Shown here: in pieces, positions 21,106 to 36,286 of the stretch | How positions within the stretch are numbered: position 1 is the stretch's first letter | Layout of the letters: each line of letters starts with the position of its first letter | NCBI GenBank assembly: GCA_949825025.1 | Contig: OX463781.1 | Span: 44,323,469-44,387,468, forward strand | Length of the DNA stretch: 64,000 nt | Direction: 5' to 3' | Origin: Siphlonurus alternatus | Lineage: Eukaryota; Arthropoda; Insecta; Ephemeroptera; Siphlonuridae | Translations under genes and position numbers: made by a program | Notes under the pieces: model-generated | Databases searched by the model: none | Seen by the model: only the letters and a program-made list of their open reading frames with translations | Told to the model about the DNA's origin: nothing

Positions 21106-23160
21106 TCGAATAAGAAATAACTTTTTATTTCATTATTATTTATTTTATGCATATTATTTGAAGATGTCTCAACACGTTTTGCATGGAGAAAATCATACTT
21201 TACTTTTACTATATAATTCAAGCATTACTAAATGCTATTTTCATGCCACATTAAAGTAATTAAATTACTTTATATAATTGCAATAATGTAATGAAAGATT
21301 ACGTAGCGTATCGGAATGTCCTGCAATAGGAAGGAAGTTAGTTCACGTCACATGAAGTATATACGTGACTTAATGGACTTAATTAAATAAACCGGAACTA
21401 TTACGTATATTTTTACTGAATAATTAAATTACATCAACTTTTCCTTTTTTTTTTTCTCTCGTTTTAATTCTAATTTTGGAGCGAAATGGTACCACAACAA
21501 CATCGATCGAAGAACAGCTTTATAAATTGAAGCCTTACAAGGATACTGTGTAACAATTGTTACCGTGGATGAGAAACTAATTTGAATTTTAAATATCAGG
21601 AAATAAAATATTTTAACGATAAAACAAAGTACTGTTTATTAACTTCCTAAACATATACACTTTACGTCAACCTTTTTTTTAAATTAGACAGTAAAAATTT
21701 ATATTTACTTTATATTTTTTTTAAAACCTTGTGAAATCTTAATATATAATATGATAAAATGTTATACCGGATGAAAAATAGAAATTTTAATTTTCAGGAA
21801 ATAAAATAATATAATTACAATATACTTCCTAACATATGAATATTACTATTTTTTATACTTCAAGTAGCGGAAATATTTACTTGTAATGAATATTCTCCGT
21901 TGTCTTACAATACACACACACACACCGTCATGCACGTTTGTTGCTTCACACGCATTTTATTCTGAATGTCACCAAGTCATGTCGCCTTGACTTGCATTCT
22001 CCTCTTGTGCACCAGACTGAGATTCTCTTGTTTATGTGTGTGTTGTAATCTTGTCTGGATAATTATGTCATGATATATCTATAAATGTGAATCTTAAATG
22101 TCCATGACACTTCTTTGATGCAGAAATATTGTAAGAAAAATGAAGTTAATTAATATTAGTTGTTGTTGTTTTGATGAAATTAAAATTTATTATATATATG
22201 TATGACAATTCTATGTTGTGAAATTTTCTATAGTGGATGATTTTTTTCTTATTATGTCAATGATGAATTTGTTGTGTTCTAATATTTAAGAAATCAATGT
22301 CATCATCTTTTTTTAATAGATACATTAATTAATTAACTCAAGGTATTATATAGAAATAGGTGTGAAAAAAGAGCTTGTTTCGAAATACAAGATTTTTTTT
22401 AAATGCATTTTTAGAATATCTGTCAATTATACTAATTATGTTAATTTCTTGTAAAGATACGATGTTTATAGGTAATTAATTATTGCATAAAAATAAAATC
22501 TTATACTCAAAAAGGATATTATTTTGATTCGAGCAAATTTCACAATTATTCACTCAAAACATCTAAGTCGTATGACATGTCATGGCTTTAATGTGCCAAG
22601 GTGTTTAAATAGCCTACCGTCTGCAGTTGAATGATATATATAATACTCAATCTGCATGAATCCTTACAAGGATAGAGAAATATTTTATTTTTCAATTTTG
22701 AGTTAAATCTGTTTTAACACTAATTTGTTGGTAACTTTCTGAGATAACGTTGTCATTCATAAACACCATCAAAATCATAATGTGTAAATTTGCAGGTCTG
22801 GTTCTTTTAAATTCTTAATACTTCATTATTTCAATAACCTCTATTTTAGTTAGTCTGGAAAGGGTCCACAGTTTGGATTTATTTGAAGTAATTAAAGAGA
22901 ATATCCAACTTCAGTTTGACGCTTTAACTTCTGTTGTTGCTGTGTGTTGAAAACCTACACATCGTATATAAGCTTTGTGTCCATACTTGAATTAATCAGA
23001 ATATTTGATTAATAAAATTTCCTGAAATTGGCATTAAAATACCCACCTTTCAAAAAAAAGTTTCTTGGAATATTGGTGTAAAAATATGAATACCTGAGGA
23101 AACTTGAAGGTGGAAAGTGTACATTTGCCCTTTATGGTTTGAGTTGCTGGTATTATTTTC
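21106..23160. other. AT-rich non-coding DNA
   Basis: A short (CA)n run at about 21911-21925. No gene or mobile element supported. Confidence 0.55.
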
Positions 23161-23410
23161 CCGCTATATACCAGTAGTCTTAAATCAGCTGATGTAGCGA
23201 GGAGCGAGTGAAACTGGTTACGGTTTGCTAGCCCAAGGTCAGCCGTTCGCCAATGTCCACCACTTTTCCTCGTTGGACCGTCACTTTCCTCCGTCACAGC
23301 CGCCGCTCCCGTGGGACCACTCCCTCGCCGGAGATCCCACTTGCAGACTCTCTCGTGGACCAAAAATCTACCGCCGCCTACGAAAACAATTCTCCTCCTT
23401 CGACTTTTGT
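23161..23410. promoter_or_regulatory. GC-rich island
   Basis: Begins with CAGCTGAT at 23186-23193, followed by C-rich DNA with several CpG. Both strands are open, and the plus and minus frames give no recognisable protein. It could be a non-coding first exon or an enhancer. Confidence 0.28.
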
Positions 23411-23863
23411 ATTCAGATTAAAAAAAAAAATGTATTTGTATAGTGATAATTAGCACACAATTCCATGCTTTAGTTAAATTATTCATAAAAGAAATTTAAA
23501 TAGCAAAAAATCAGAAAAAGAATGGAATAAGTCGTTAGTAGACTGGACATGCATGCTTGGTTGTCAAACAAAATTTATTTATTTATGTGTAATAATCGTA
23601 AGATATAATATCGTCCATTCCATAATTTAATTCACTTTTATCGCTATCATGATGAATCGATATTCAAATATATCTACCATAAAAGCTTTATGGGGAAAAC
23701 ATTATAGACAAATCACGTATTATAACCACGATTACACTCGTACATTAGAAAAATGTAAAATCACGATTTTTAAAAACTACTTAAGTGCCTTTAAGTAAAG
23801 AAGTGCATCGGAAACTTCAAAAACATGAACCTCCTAACCTTAACTGCTAAAGTTAGTTAAACA

Positions 23864-23886
23864 GGCAAGCAAGCAAGCAAGCAAGA
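23864..23886. repeat. (CAAG)n microsatellite
   Basis: Five to six copies of GCAA/CAAG. Confidence 0.9.
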
Positions 23887-24950
23887 TAGTGCAGAGAGTA
23901 TATACAGTAGAATCAGAGAAAGTTTAGAAAGTGAGATTAAAACCTTGCAAGCATAAAAACACACCTTATACATTATACCTTACTCTTTTACTCCCTTTAT
24001 CCTTTATATTTTACACTACTTCACGAAAATGCATAAAGAAAAAAAATTAAAAAATACTATATTACATAATTTAAATTATATTTTATGTACTTTCATTTTA
24101 AAACATTTTTTTTTCCTATTGTTAATAATATTTAAAACACCTACATGCACACTTTTAGTTAGATGTATAATAACAATTACTTCGCTTCATCAGCTAAAAA
24201 TATGTGTGCGTGCAAAATGATGATTTGGAGAAAGTTGATGGAGGGGAATGAGCCAGACATGTAGATAAAAAAAAATATAAAAAAAAAATAGATGTTTGCT
24301 CCTTAGCCGCGTGCCTCAAGTAGTGGGAGTGAAAAGAGGGGAACAAAGCATTGAAGGATTAGCAGCTCTATGTATTCTATTATCATTGTGTGTGACCGTG
24401 GTGGAGGTAAAATTTGTAATTTTTATAACAGGAAGGAAGAGAGAGAGAGAAAAAAAAAAAGCTTTAATTAATTTTTATCTTGGAAAAATATAATATGCAG
24501 ATATAGTAAAAGATAAAGTTTTTTTTAACTTTTACTTTTTTGATTATTATTACTTCAACTGGCCAGTATGTGTTGTGTTACGGTGTTATTTTATATAGCA
24601 AGGTGAACTACTTGCAGTGTTACCATCACGCCAATACCATTTATATTAATGGAATATTATTGATGTAAGTAAAAAATAAATTATTTTTTAATAATATTTT
24701 AATTAAAGATCATTTGAAAATTTCATTTCATTTTTAAATAGCTGTATGAAATACATCTTGTAATAACTTATAGATTATGCAATGAAAGTTAAGCTTTGAT
24801 TATTATGATTTTTTTTATAATTTTTTTTAATGTTTTTAAAATCGACATACTGTGGGATGAGTTTTATATGCAGTGGAAGTTTATTATAAAGTCTAATTGA
24901 CATAGAATAGGGTCCCTTATTATAAATGACACTTTACATAGATTACTACA
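23887..24950. other. AT-rich non-coding DNA
   Basis: Small open frames at 24029-24220 and 24296-24493 are AT-rich or purine-run translations without domains. Confidence 0.5.
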
Positions 24951-25031
24951 ATAAACCCCAAGAGTTTGGAAAACTCATAAACGGGGAACGTCAGTTTTTA
25001 GATAATTTTAGGCAAGATGGCAAAGATATGA
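24951..25031. repeat. dispersed repeat, copy 2
   Basis: A diverged copy of the 1832-1915 segment: AATAAACCCCAAGAGTTTGG, GGGGAACGTCAG, TAGATAATTTTAGGCAAGAT and GGCAAAGATA in the same order. Confidence 0.65.
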
Positions 25032-25439
25032 CAAAAAATTTGTTTTAAAATATTAGTTCTTAGAATATTATTTTTTACATTACAAAATTAGCAAGTTGCC
25101 TTTTATTGACTTTTTATATCAAATTTATTGAACGATAATCATTATAATTTCAAACTTGCCTTGTCAGAATTAGAACTCTGTAGTGTTAAAAAATATAATA
25201 CAATTTTAAATTATCAATTGGCACCTTTTAGTCTGGAAAATTTATGGAATTGCTGACTGTAAAACCTTTTGTCACTTCGGCAAATTTATGACATTCAACT
25301 TCAAATTTAACAATAAAATTTGCAAAACTAGGTTTTGCTAAAAAAAATATAAACTCATTGCAAATTTTATAGAAAAAGTTTTTAATTATAAAAAATTAGT
25401 TGCTGCAGATATTTGGCACCTGCTTTTTTATCCAATGTC

Positions 25440-25625
25440 ATATACATTTGTTAAAATACAATGGAGATCGGAGGGGTCAATGTCCCGGAAGTTTGGTACC
25501 GAAATGTCACATTATTGACTGTCGAGGACCGCCACGCCCCCATCGTATTGTTAACTCGGTTGTGGCGTTAATTGTTAATTTCATGGCATGCTTACGCGGA
25601 ACATAACGGGAAACCTTTGTGACTG
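25440..25625. promoter_or_regulatory. GC-richer island
   Basis: A GC-richer block (GGAGATCGGAGGGGTCAATG, CGAGGACCGCCACGCCCCC) with short open frames on both strands and no known domain. Confidence 0.22.
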
Positions 25626-25837
25626 TAAGAAACAATTGAATTGTCTGTTCAACAATGAAAATAACTTTATATGTAAGCGTTGAAATATTAATTCTAAAAA
25701 TAAATCTTAAAAGATGCGTACAATATCTCGTTAAAAATAGCAAAATATCATAATCAAACTTTTTCAAGTGAAATCGATCCAAAAGAAAAGAAGCGTCTCT
25801 CTACATTTGACTTTTGTGATTTTCAATGAACCATATT

Positions 25838-26021
25838 GGGGGGCATTCACAAAGCACTTTAACCCCAACTTTAGCCCCAAGTTTTATCCCTGGTACTAAA
25901 CATGGTGCTAAATCAGGGGCTAACCATGTCTAGTAGCTCCTAGTTTAGCACCATGTTTAGTGTCATGCAGGGACAAAACTTGGGGCTAAAGTGGGGGTTA
26001 AGTGCTTTGTGAATGTTCCCC
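25838..26021. mobile_element. family H snap-back MITE (GGGGCATTCACAAAGC ends), copy 1
   Basis: Inverted repeat over nearly its whole length, from GGGGGGCATTCACAAAGCAC to GTGCTTTGTGAATGTTCCCC. The inside is made of CCCCAACTTTAGCCCC / GGGGCTAAAGTGGGGG words. ATT lies on both sides (25835-25837 and 26022-26024), a possible 3-bp TSD. The ends resemble family G (GGGCGCGATTCACGAAG). Confidence 0.85.
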
Positions 26022-26024
26022 ATT

Positions 26025-27021
26025 ATATATTAATATATTAAAACCTAATATTATACTCTAACTGTAAGGTCTCGAGTTCCCATTTTCTCACCGGTATATC
26101 TGCAAGTGATTTTTAACTTACGAGAAGTAAGAGTTGCGTGTGTTGTAGTCTCCAGAGGTTTCGCGCTTGCACGCACCTTCACTCACGCCAAGTTTAACTC
26201 TGATCTTGAACATTGTCACTCAATGTCAAATCATAGAATAATGAACCTTATGTCGTTAATAAGTTATGCTAATTTGAGTGTTTCTCGAGAATCACGCACA
26301 CCTAATACACGAGGTGTTGTGGTAATATCCTTCTGGGTTTTTTTCTATAGGAAGTTGAAATAAAGGTACTTATGGTTAACGTAATGCAAAATTATACCAG
26401 ATTACAGCTGTTCAATATTGTTTTTCATCAATGCAGGGTATTACTGACTGGCAGTATTTACATTGTCAGATGTAAAAGTCATCGGTAACATTGACTTTAA
26501 AAGTTCGTAGCACTTAGATAATTTATATTGACATATAGAATTAGCATTTGGAAACCGTGATCTTGAAAATAACTACAGATGTTAAAATACTGAAGAAAAA
26601 AAATATAAAAACGGTAAAATATCAACACTATTTTTTTTTAGACTGACACTATGTAAATATATTAAATAATCGTTATATTTTAAAACTTTGAAAAAATATA
26701 TTCAATAAATATATTACTTTTTATCCACAAGAATAATTTACTTGAATTTTTTTGCTATGAAATTCGATTAAAGACCTCGATTAAAGAACTATAATAAATA
26801 TTAATTAAATTTCGTGCATAGTGAGTAAAATACATTGTGACGTCATAGGCATGAACTATTGATTTTTAGCAATTTGTAATTCTACTTGTAAAATGTGTTA
26901 TGTGGTTCTGGTTTTACTCCTTGAATAGACGGGCTAGACACACAAAATTATAGTATTTAAAAAATATGGTGATGACTCATGCAGAGTCTTCATATCTGGA
27001 AATCTTTCGTATATATTTGGC
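26025..27021. other. non-coding DNA with one CRE word
   Basis: An 85-aa open frame at 26106-26363 shows no domain. TGACGTCA lies at 26838-26845. Nothing else supported. Confidence 0.45.
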
Positions 27022-27425
27022 CATTGGGTGTAGCACCGGTAGTTGGCAACACTGACGTATCTTCACCATGTTAATTTTTCATCCCCGCTCCTCGGAGTAA
27101 TTTTTATGCTAGAACTAAGCTGATTGCAGTAGTATCAAGATAATTAGTAGCCCAAGTGCACAATTTGGCTAAATAAAGCCTGATTTAAAGAAAAGTATTT
27201 TATTATATTTAAAAAAAAAATGCATGTATATTTAAAAAATTACTAAAAATACTTTTCTTTAAATCAGGTTTTACTAAGCCAAATTGTGCACTTGGGCTTC
27301 TAATTACCTTGATACTACTGCAATCAGCTTAGCTCTAGCATAAAAATTACTCTGAGGAGCGGGGATGAAAAATTAACATGGTGAAGATACGTCAGTGCTG
27401 CCAACTACCGGTGCTACACCCAATG
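27022..27425. mobile_element. 404-bp hairpin element with 180-bp arms
   Basis: Left arm 27022-27201 and right arm 27246-27425 are inverted repeats with only about seven differences by eye, separated by a 44-bp AT-rich loop. The ends are CATTGGGTGTAGCACCGG and CCGGTGCTACACCCAATG. No flanking duplication could be defined. The near identity suggests a recent origin or ongoing gene conversion. A transcript through it would fold into a ~180-bp duplex. Confidence 0.85.
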
Positions 27426-27719
27426 CCGATTTTGCAGTGAAGGCAATTTTGCGTCTTGAATTGAAAGTTGCTGTTATTAATAATAAGATATCATGTCAGT
27501 TAAATTACGTAAGAAAATATATAATTAAATATATTGAAATATTTAAAAGATTAAATAAAAACATATTGCATGTATATGTATTTTTCCATTTAAATTTGTT
27601 TCTGACAATAACACGGATATTGCATAAATGTCAACAATCTTATACTAATGTTTGCTTCACTACATTAGAGCGAACATATATAACGATCATTTGGCATAAT
27701 GACACACACAGACTCCACT

Positions 27720-28000
27720 AATGTGCTCCAGATTGATGTAAGACCGAGAGTGAATCAGCGGCGAGGAAATCACGCGGAGAAAGTGGAAGTATGTGTGACA
27801 TGATAGCCAGACGAAGAGTAGGCGGTAAACTCACTCTTTGAAGGCACGGGTACATGGGCGACGCTAACTGATTTTAACAGCTAACATTTTATAGTGAATT
27901 TATCTGGCTGTAGTGGTATTAAACAATGACCGCAATAGGATTTCAAAGCAAGTGCGTAAAAATTACCCACCAAATTCTATAAAAATATACCCTACCTTTA
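27720..28000. repeat. degraded relative of the Harbinger-type MITE
   Basis: GGTACATGGGCGACGC and ACCGCAATAGGATTTCAAAG with GTGCGTAAAAATTACC correspond to right-arm words of the 11558-11950 element. The ends are not preserved. Confidence 0.4.
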
Positions 28001-28136
28001 TTCTGGGGATAGAAGAGGAAAAAAAGAAATAAAATTCCCAAGTACACTCTTCATATAACATAAAATATCCTCGTGAATATTTTATTCACCTTGTATGGAT
28101 AATCAGTTAATTATATATTATAAAACGTTGTATTCG

Positions 28137-28138
<2 letters not shown>

Positions 28139-28204
<66 letters not shown>
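28139..28204. repeat. (TA)n microsatellite
   Basis: A pure TA tract of about 33 units. Confidence 0.95.
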
Positions 28205-28207
<3 letters not shown>

Positions 28208-29344
28208 ATGGGTATCCACGAACCAAAGGGTATTTTATCCTTGATTCATCTCCACGTTCGTATTTCAAAACTAAAATCGACATGTCATATTATGTTTGTA
28301 ATAGGTTACAGCTATTCTCTATTCATTCTTATTTTACTTATAATTGACTTTTTTTTTAATTTAATAAATAGTGTTAGGTATTCACAGCATTATAATTGTT
28401 ATAGATCTGATATGGAACAAAAAATATTACACTGTTTAACGAATTATAGAAAAAAAAAAAAAAAAAAGAAAGAAACCTTCGTCATGCATGGAGAATGATT
28501 TTGGGGGTAGAAATATAAATGTTTTCAATAATAATTTCTTTTTCAAACTAATTTATTTATTTATTAATTGTTCACTACAGCATTTTATACCATTAATGGG
28601 AAAAGTCAAACATAAAAATAAAGCAAAAACAAGTTGTAAAAGTTTACGGGTGAGTACATAATCATATTTAATCATATTTAATCATATTCACTATGGGAAA
28701 TAAGTAATTTATCTAGCTGAATTTGAATCAGTATGTGATATGTAACTTGATCTATAACATTTAAAAAAAAGGAATTTAAATTATAAAAATTTAACCTAAA
28801 CTTTCTAAAGTTCAGAAAACTATATATTAAGAAACCAATGACTATATGAACATAAAAATACATGAGGTACTGCAGAAATTTAAAGTTATATAATTATAAT
28901 TATTGCTATTATTAAAATATATTATTTTTAATGTACCATATCGGTAATTTACTTTCTTGTACTTTGGAATTTTTACAAAGAAAACTTCTGCTGTAAAATA
29001 ACAAATATCTCCCTTCACATTTATTTAAACACAGCACACATATGCAGTAAATAAATATATACTTTTAAATAGAAATTTAAATATTAAGTACATACAAATG
29101 TAAATACATTTATTGTTTATTCTTATAATGTACTATTGTCATTTTATAGAGAACATGACAAGAATTTGACTATACAAAATCCATAAAGTTCGTCTTGCTA
29201 AAAATGTTTGTGTATTAAGTTCATGGTATATTTTTATGTATATATTGTTTACTTTTTACTTTTATGTAATGGAGGGAAAAGTTAGCAGGAAAATATTACT
29301 ATGCATAGTTTAAAATTAAATATTTTTTAATTCTCAAATAATTG
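28205..29344. other. AT-rich non-coding DNA
   Basis: Contains three near-copies of an 11-bp AATCATATTTA unit at 28659-28690 and poly-A runs. No gene supported. Confidence 0.55.
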
Positions 29345-29352
29345 AATTATAA

Positions 29353-29857
29353 TTAGAGAGCAAAAAAAAAGTCACATTTTTTTTTTTTCAAAAATAGGCG
29401 CCTAAAAAGTCAATTTTTTTTTAAATAGTCTTCAAACAAGCCACTTTTTTTTTAGAAAAAGCAGCAAATGGGCATTTTAAAAGTAGTATTATCCATAAAA
29501 AAATATTTTTGTTAGTTTTAAATTATGTACATCCATGGATGGAATGCATTGTCAACAAATTTTTTTTTCTGTGTTTAAAATTCTGATGTGTTTGTGAGTT
29601 TTATTTTTTTTACAATATTTCTTTAGTAGTTTCTATTGAAGATTTGAAGAAAATACCTGAAATGCTCTAAGAAGTGTCAAAAAGTCACAAAAAAGTCACA
29701 TTTTGCCAAAATAGTCGCAAAAACAAAAAATAGTCTAAATAGTCATTTTTTTATAAGCTTATCTTAATCCACTTCCGGAGAACAGTGGACATCCTAAATG
29801 ACAACAAAATAGTCCTCATATGCACAAGAAGACGAAATGACTTTTTCCGCTCTCTAA
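29353..29857. mobile_element. non-autonomous hAT-type element (TTAGAGAGC ends, AGTCAC arrays)
   Basis: Perfect 9-bp inverted ends TTAGAGAGC and GCTCTCTAA, flanked by the 8-bp direct repeat AATTATAA (29345-29352 and 29858-29865). Both ends carry many A-rich AAAGTCAC/AATAGTC words, direct on the right and partly so on the left, a subterminal array. No transposase frame. The TSD length and architecture fit hAT. Confidence 0.85.
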
Positions 29858-29865
29858 AATTATAA

Positions 29866-30929
29866 TGTAATTAAATAAATTAAATTTAATTTGACGTTGG
29901 AAAATCAATTAAAATATTATCATAGAAAATTTGTAATGGTTAGTGATGATGAAAATATAGTTGTTACAATAATTTTGTCAACACGTGGCAGCAGCAGTTT
30001 TGTCCTCTATGATAACAGCTGATATTGTTGCAGGCTTTTGCAGTCAAGCATAAAGTTACGTCTAAATCCATAACATCCTAGTAGCTATAAGGGAAACATG
30101 GGACTTAAAAAGGAATCACATTTTTAGACTTAAATATTATGCACTTTCATACAATCACTTATATACAAGGCTACTTTGTGGTCTATAATAAACATTTTTA
30201 CGTATATATCAAAATATTTTAAAGTAAGGCTTAAAGTGACTGATTAAAAAAAAAGCGTTTTTACATAAAATATGCAAATTATATTTAAATGAAACTCCCA
30301 ATGACATTGAAATATGTTAATTCAATTTTTTATGAGTCACAAGCTATAAAAAATGTCTCAGTATATTAAGAAAAAAAAATTAAAAGACAATTCAAAATGT
30401 TTTAATCAAAAAATTAAATCTTTTGTTTTAACTACTTAAAAATAATTATTTTAACATCATATTCCCACATTTTTTTTTTTACCACGGTATAACATTTGTA
30501 AATTATTTTACTTTTTTTCAAAAAAGATTTTAATGATTAAATAAAATGTTTCATAAACAATAGAAGTTAAATGACAATGTAGAGAATAATTCAGAATACA
30601 AAAACTTAGATTTACTATGGGGAAATCCTTGAAGTAATGTAATGATAATATGACGCTCGGTACAATGAGGGGAAGTTACGGCACCCACGCTGGTGACACA
30701 AACCAGTCTCAAGATCTCACTGATAACAAGGGTCCTTGAAGCTACTTTCATTTGCATGATTGTCTGGTCACACTAGAGCATGGAGTCGTTAAAATAAATT
30801 TCATCTTTTAATCTCGTTCCTCGTCTAATTTCCTCTTATTTTGCAACATTTTAGAGGAGAAAAGAGAGAAAGAGACGAGAATTACGTCTTCTTTTCTCTT
30901 ATTGAGGATAAAATGTTAGAAATATTAAT
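29866..30929. other. AT-rich non-coding DNA with small islands
   Basis: CACGTG at 29992-29997 and CAGCTGAT at 30016-30023 lie in a small GC-richer patch. A moderate-GC patch at 30650-30770 has no domain. Confidence 0.45.
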
Positions 30930-31066
30930 GGGCGCGATTCACGAAGCAGTTAGTCAGGTTTCTAATCACGTTTAACTATACCTGTTTTATGTGTTAAATC
31001 ATCTAGATAAACGTGGTTAAGCTAAACATGGTTAGAAATCTGGCTAACTACTTCGTGAATCGCGCC
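30930..31066. mobile_element. family G snap-back MITE, long subfamily (G2)
   Basis: Full inverted repeat GGGCGCGATTCACGAAGCAG ... CTACTTCGTGAATCGCGCC, flanked by AAT at 30927-30929 and 31067-31069. The centre is TTTAACTATACCTGTTTTA / TAAACGTGGTTAAGC, the same as in the copies at 53298 and 61963. Confidence 0.9.
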
Positions 31067-31069
31067 AAT

Positions 31070-33687
<2,618 letters not shown>

Positions 33688-33877
33688 TTGAATGGTGTTC
33701 TTTTTTGTGGTATAATCAGTTTAATCCAAGCCGTTACCGAAGTGGCTTGTCTCTCTGAAATATCTGATGATGAAATTCGTTGTTACTCGTGCAACTTGCT
33801 GCAGACTGCAGGCAAAATAGACACACCAGCATCTTGTTTAAATGCACTCAAGCGGAATTATTCTACAGAAAATTTAT
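33688..33877 (+). CDS. probable first coding exon of a small secreted Ly6/quiver-like protein (partial)
   Basis: Starting at ATG 33688 the frame gives a hydrophobic N-terminus (MNGVLFCGIISLIQAVTEVA, residues 1-20) that looks like a signal peptide. Next comes an acidic stretch and the paired cysteines C32-Y-S-C35 followed by N36, then C50 and C64. CYxC shortly after a signal peptide is the usual opening of Ly6/uPAR three-finger proteins, including the insect quiver/sleepless group, which are secreted or GPI-anchored at the cell surface. The exon ends at GTAAGT (33878), a strong donor that splits the C64 codon in phase 1; reading through meets TAA at once. An acceptor-like TATAATCAG at 33711-33719 offers the alternative of an internal exon from 33720. 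The rest of the protein was not found. Coding status is inferred from the signal peptide, cysteine spacing, donor and codon-like composition. The family name is tentative. Confidence 0.5.
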
Positions 33878-34589
33878 GTAAGTAATTTTATATGCTTTAA
33901 TATGAATTATTACAGTACTACAATATTCGATTTTTTTTTTTATTGTAATTGTATTTTTTTATTATAAAAATTAAAAGTGTTTACTTCATATAATATATGC
34001 AGTTTCTTATAAAACATCACGATTTATCACATAATTTTAAGTTATTGTTATATTTGAGTTTAGATTATATTATTGAAATCATGAAAAAAAAAATTGATTC
34101 GAATATCAAATTCATGACGTATATTATACTTAAATAAAATGTCCGCACATGAACTAATATTTATTATAAATTAACAAGTTGTTTCAAAATTAAAATAAAA
34201 TGTTTGCATTTTTTATGTTTATTTTTTTTTATTAACATTGCATATATTAATACTTGCAAATCAATATAACTACTTATCTAATTAATATAATCTTTAGAAG
34301 TTGAGTTTCATATTTAATTTAATTATAATGTGCCTTAATAAATCTTTTAAAAAAAATATTTTCAAATTTGAATTTATACTTGCAAGGTTGTAAAAGGAAA
34401 GAGATGAAATGCATTATATTATTATCAATATTATAATATTCATGTTATTATATACGTACTGCATTCAATGAAAAATATATTCAATTTTTTTATGAACTAC
34501 AACAATAAAATTTTCTCCATTATTACTCTGAAATCTCCAGTTTGAAGAAATTATAACACTTGCGATCTTATTTCATTAAATTTTCGTCT
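33878..34589. other. AT-rich DNA, probable intron
   Basis: Begins with the GTAAGT donor of the preceding exon. No exon or repeat recognised. Confidence 0.45.
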
Positions 34590-34800
34590 TAATTAGCTGC
34601 AAATACTGAACTGCATCGCGCCATTCTATATTTATGAAGCTGACTCGCTGGAGGGTTGCTCAACAGTTTGGGCGTGTTCTGCAGTAACTACAGTGATGAT
34701 AAATATCGATTACTCTCATTGTTGCTAGACGGGCATTATTACCAAGATGATGACGTCACAATGGCTCCTTGTTCCATTTATTGATTCTTCCGGTATCGTG
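34590..34800. promoter_or_regulatory. GC-richer island with CRE word
   Basis: A moderate-GC block with TGACGTCA at 34751-34758 and a TATCGATTA word at 34706. It may be an intronic enhancer if the Ly6-like gene is real. Confidence 0.3.
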
Positions 34801-35439
34801 GAAAATTTTGACTGACTATACTTTTACTTCTTCTTTATGTTCGCTAATTTGACCAATTTAGCCATCATGTGGTTGAAATAATTATTTATGAATGAAGTTT
34901 CTTATCTACGATTGTATAAGATACCAAAATGAAATATTCTGCAAAAGCTATTGTAATTATTATAAATTCTGTTGATTTTTTAACAATTTTAATCATTTAT
35001 CTAAATTTAAAAAAAAAAAATATATTAAAGAAATTTAAAATTTAAAATATCACCAAGTGGTAGTTGTATGCTATGCTATTATATTGGTATTATAGGTGAC
35101 TTAAATATAGTTATGTAGACATTTTACGATGCCTTGAGTGTATAAAAATTAATGTTGTGAATATATAGGCTCTGCAGTATTTATGTTAGCTAATATGAAT
35201 TAGTTGTATACGTAATTGCTTTGATGCTTAAGAAATTGTAATAAAGAGTTGTGAAATATATATGCAAATTAAATTGTATGTATAATACGTGTTATTTATT
35301 TTTGTAATAAATTCGATATTGTGAAATATGACTGGTCAAAGTTTAAATTAAAAATCATTAAATTTAATTTTCAGTGAATTAAAAAGAAATTTTCACCGTC
35401 CACTACCATCGTAATGTTTTGTAATTGCTATTTACGTTA

Positions 35440-35699
35440 GAAATCTGTCTACTGGTCGAGTGTTGCGCAACAATGGAGATTGGCTGCTGAACAACAATAG
35501 CCATCTCTGGGTGCACGTGCTGATCGAGAGATATAATAAGGATCAGATAGATGGTCCAGGGCAAAGAATGTTATTGGATTCAGGGGTCTACCTTCACCCA
35601 AATGTTGGGCTTCCCCTGATTGATTCTAGTAACACATATCTACATAGCCTCTCTGCATTATTTTTTATTCAGAGTAAGAAAGATGTGTTGGTCGAATAA
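35440..35699 (+). other. open frame of unknown nature
   Basis: About 80 codons are open on the plus strand from 35460 in moderate-GC DNA, containing CACGTG at 35514-35519. The peptide (LRNNGDWLLNNNSHLWVHVL at its start) shows no domain. There is no convincing acceptor at its start. It may be chance or an old mobile-element fragment. Confidence 0.2.
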
Positions 35700-35917
35700 C
35701 ATAAAAATATTAACCTTAAAAGCAATAAGGAAAAATGCATACAATATTTTTATCACATTATTTGCTTTATCGAGTAATGCAAATCTGTGTCTTTGTTATA
35801 TTTGGTAATTAAGTTTGTTGGTAAATATACAGTACGTCGAAGTATTAAAATATTATTTGAAATCTATAATGGATATTAATTATATTGATTTTCTGCTGCG
35901 TTCAAGTAGATATATTG

Positions 35918-36087
<170 letters not shown>

Positions 36088-36162
36088 TACTTATCAGGTA
36101 CATGTATTGTTGCTATTAATAAATTTGTGATGATAAAATAATTTGTATTTCTAAAACTCTTG

Positions 36163-36286
36163 GGGGTCTTCAAATAACACAAATTACAGCAATCCTAAAA
36201 TTAAGACAGTCTTAGTGTATTCTTTATTGTTGCGCTAAGACAGCCTTAGGCTAAGTTTAGGTTAAGTGGTGTTATTTGAAGACCCC
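36163..36286. mobile_element. snap-back MITE (GGGGTCTTCAAATAACAC ends)
   Basis: Ends GGGGGTCTTCAAATAACAC and GTGTTATTTGAAGACCCC are inverted repeats. The centre (AAGACAGTCTTAG / CTAAGACAGCCTTAGGCTAAG) also pairs partly. The TSD is not clear. The G-rich end and short pairing interior recall families G and H. Confidence 0.75.
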
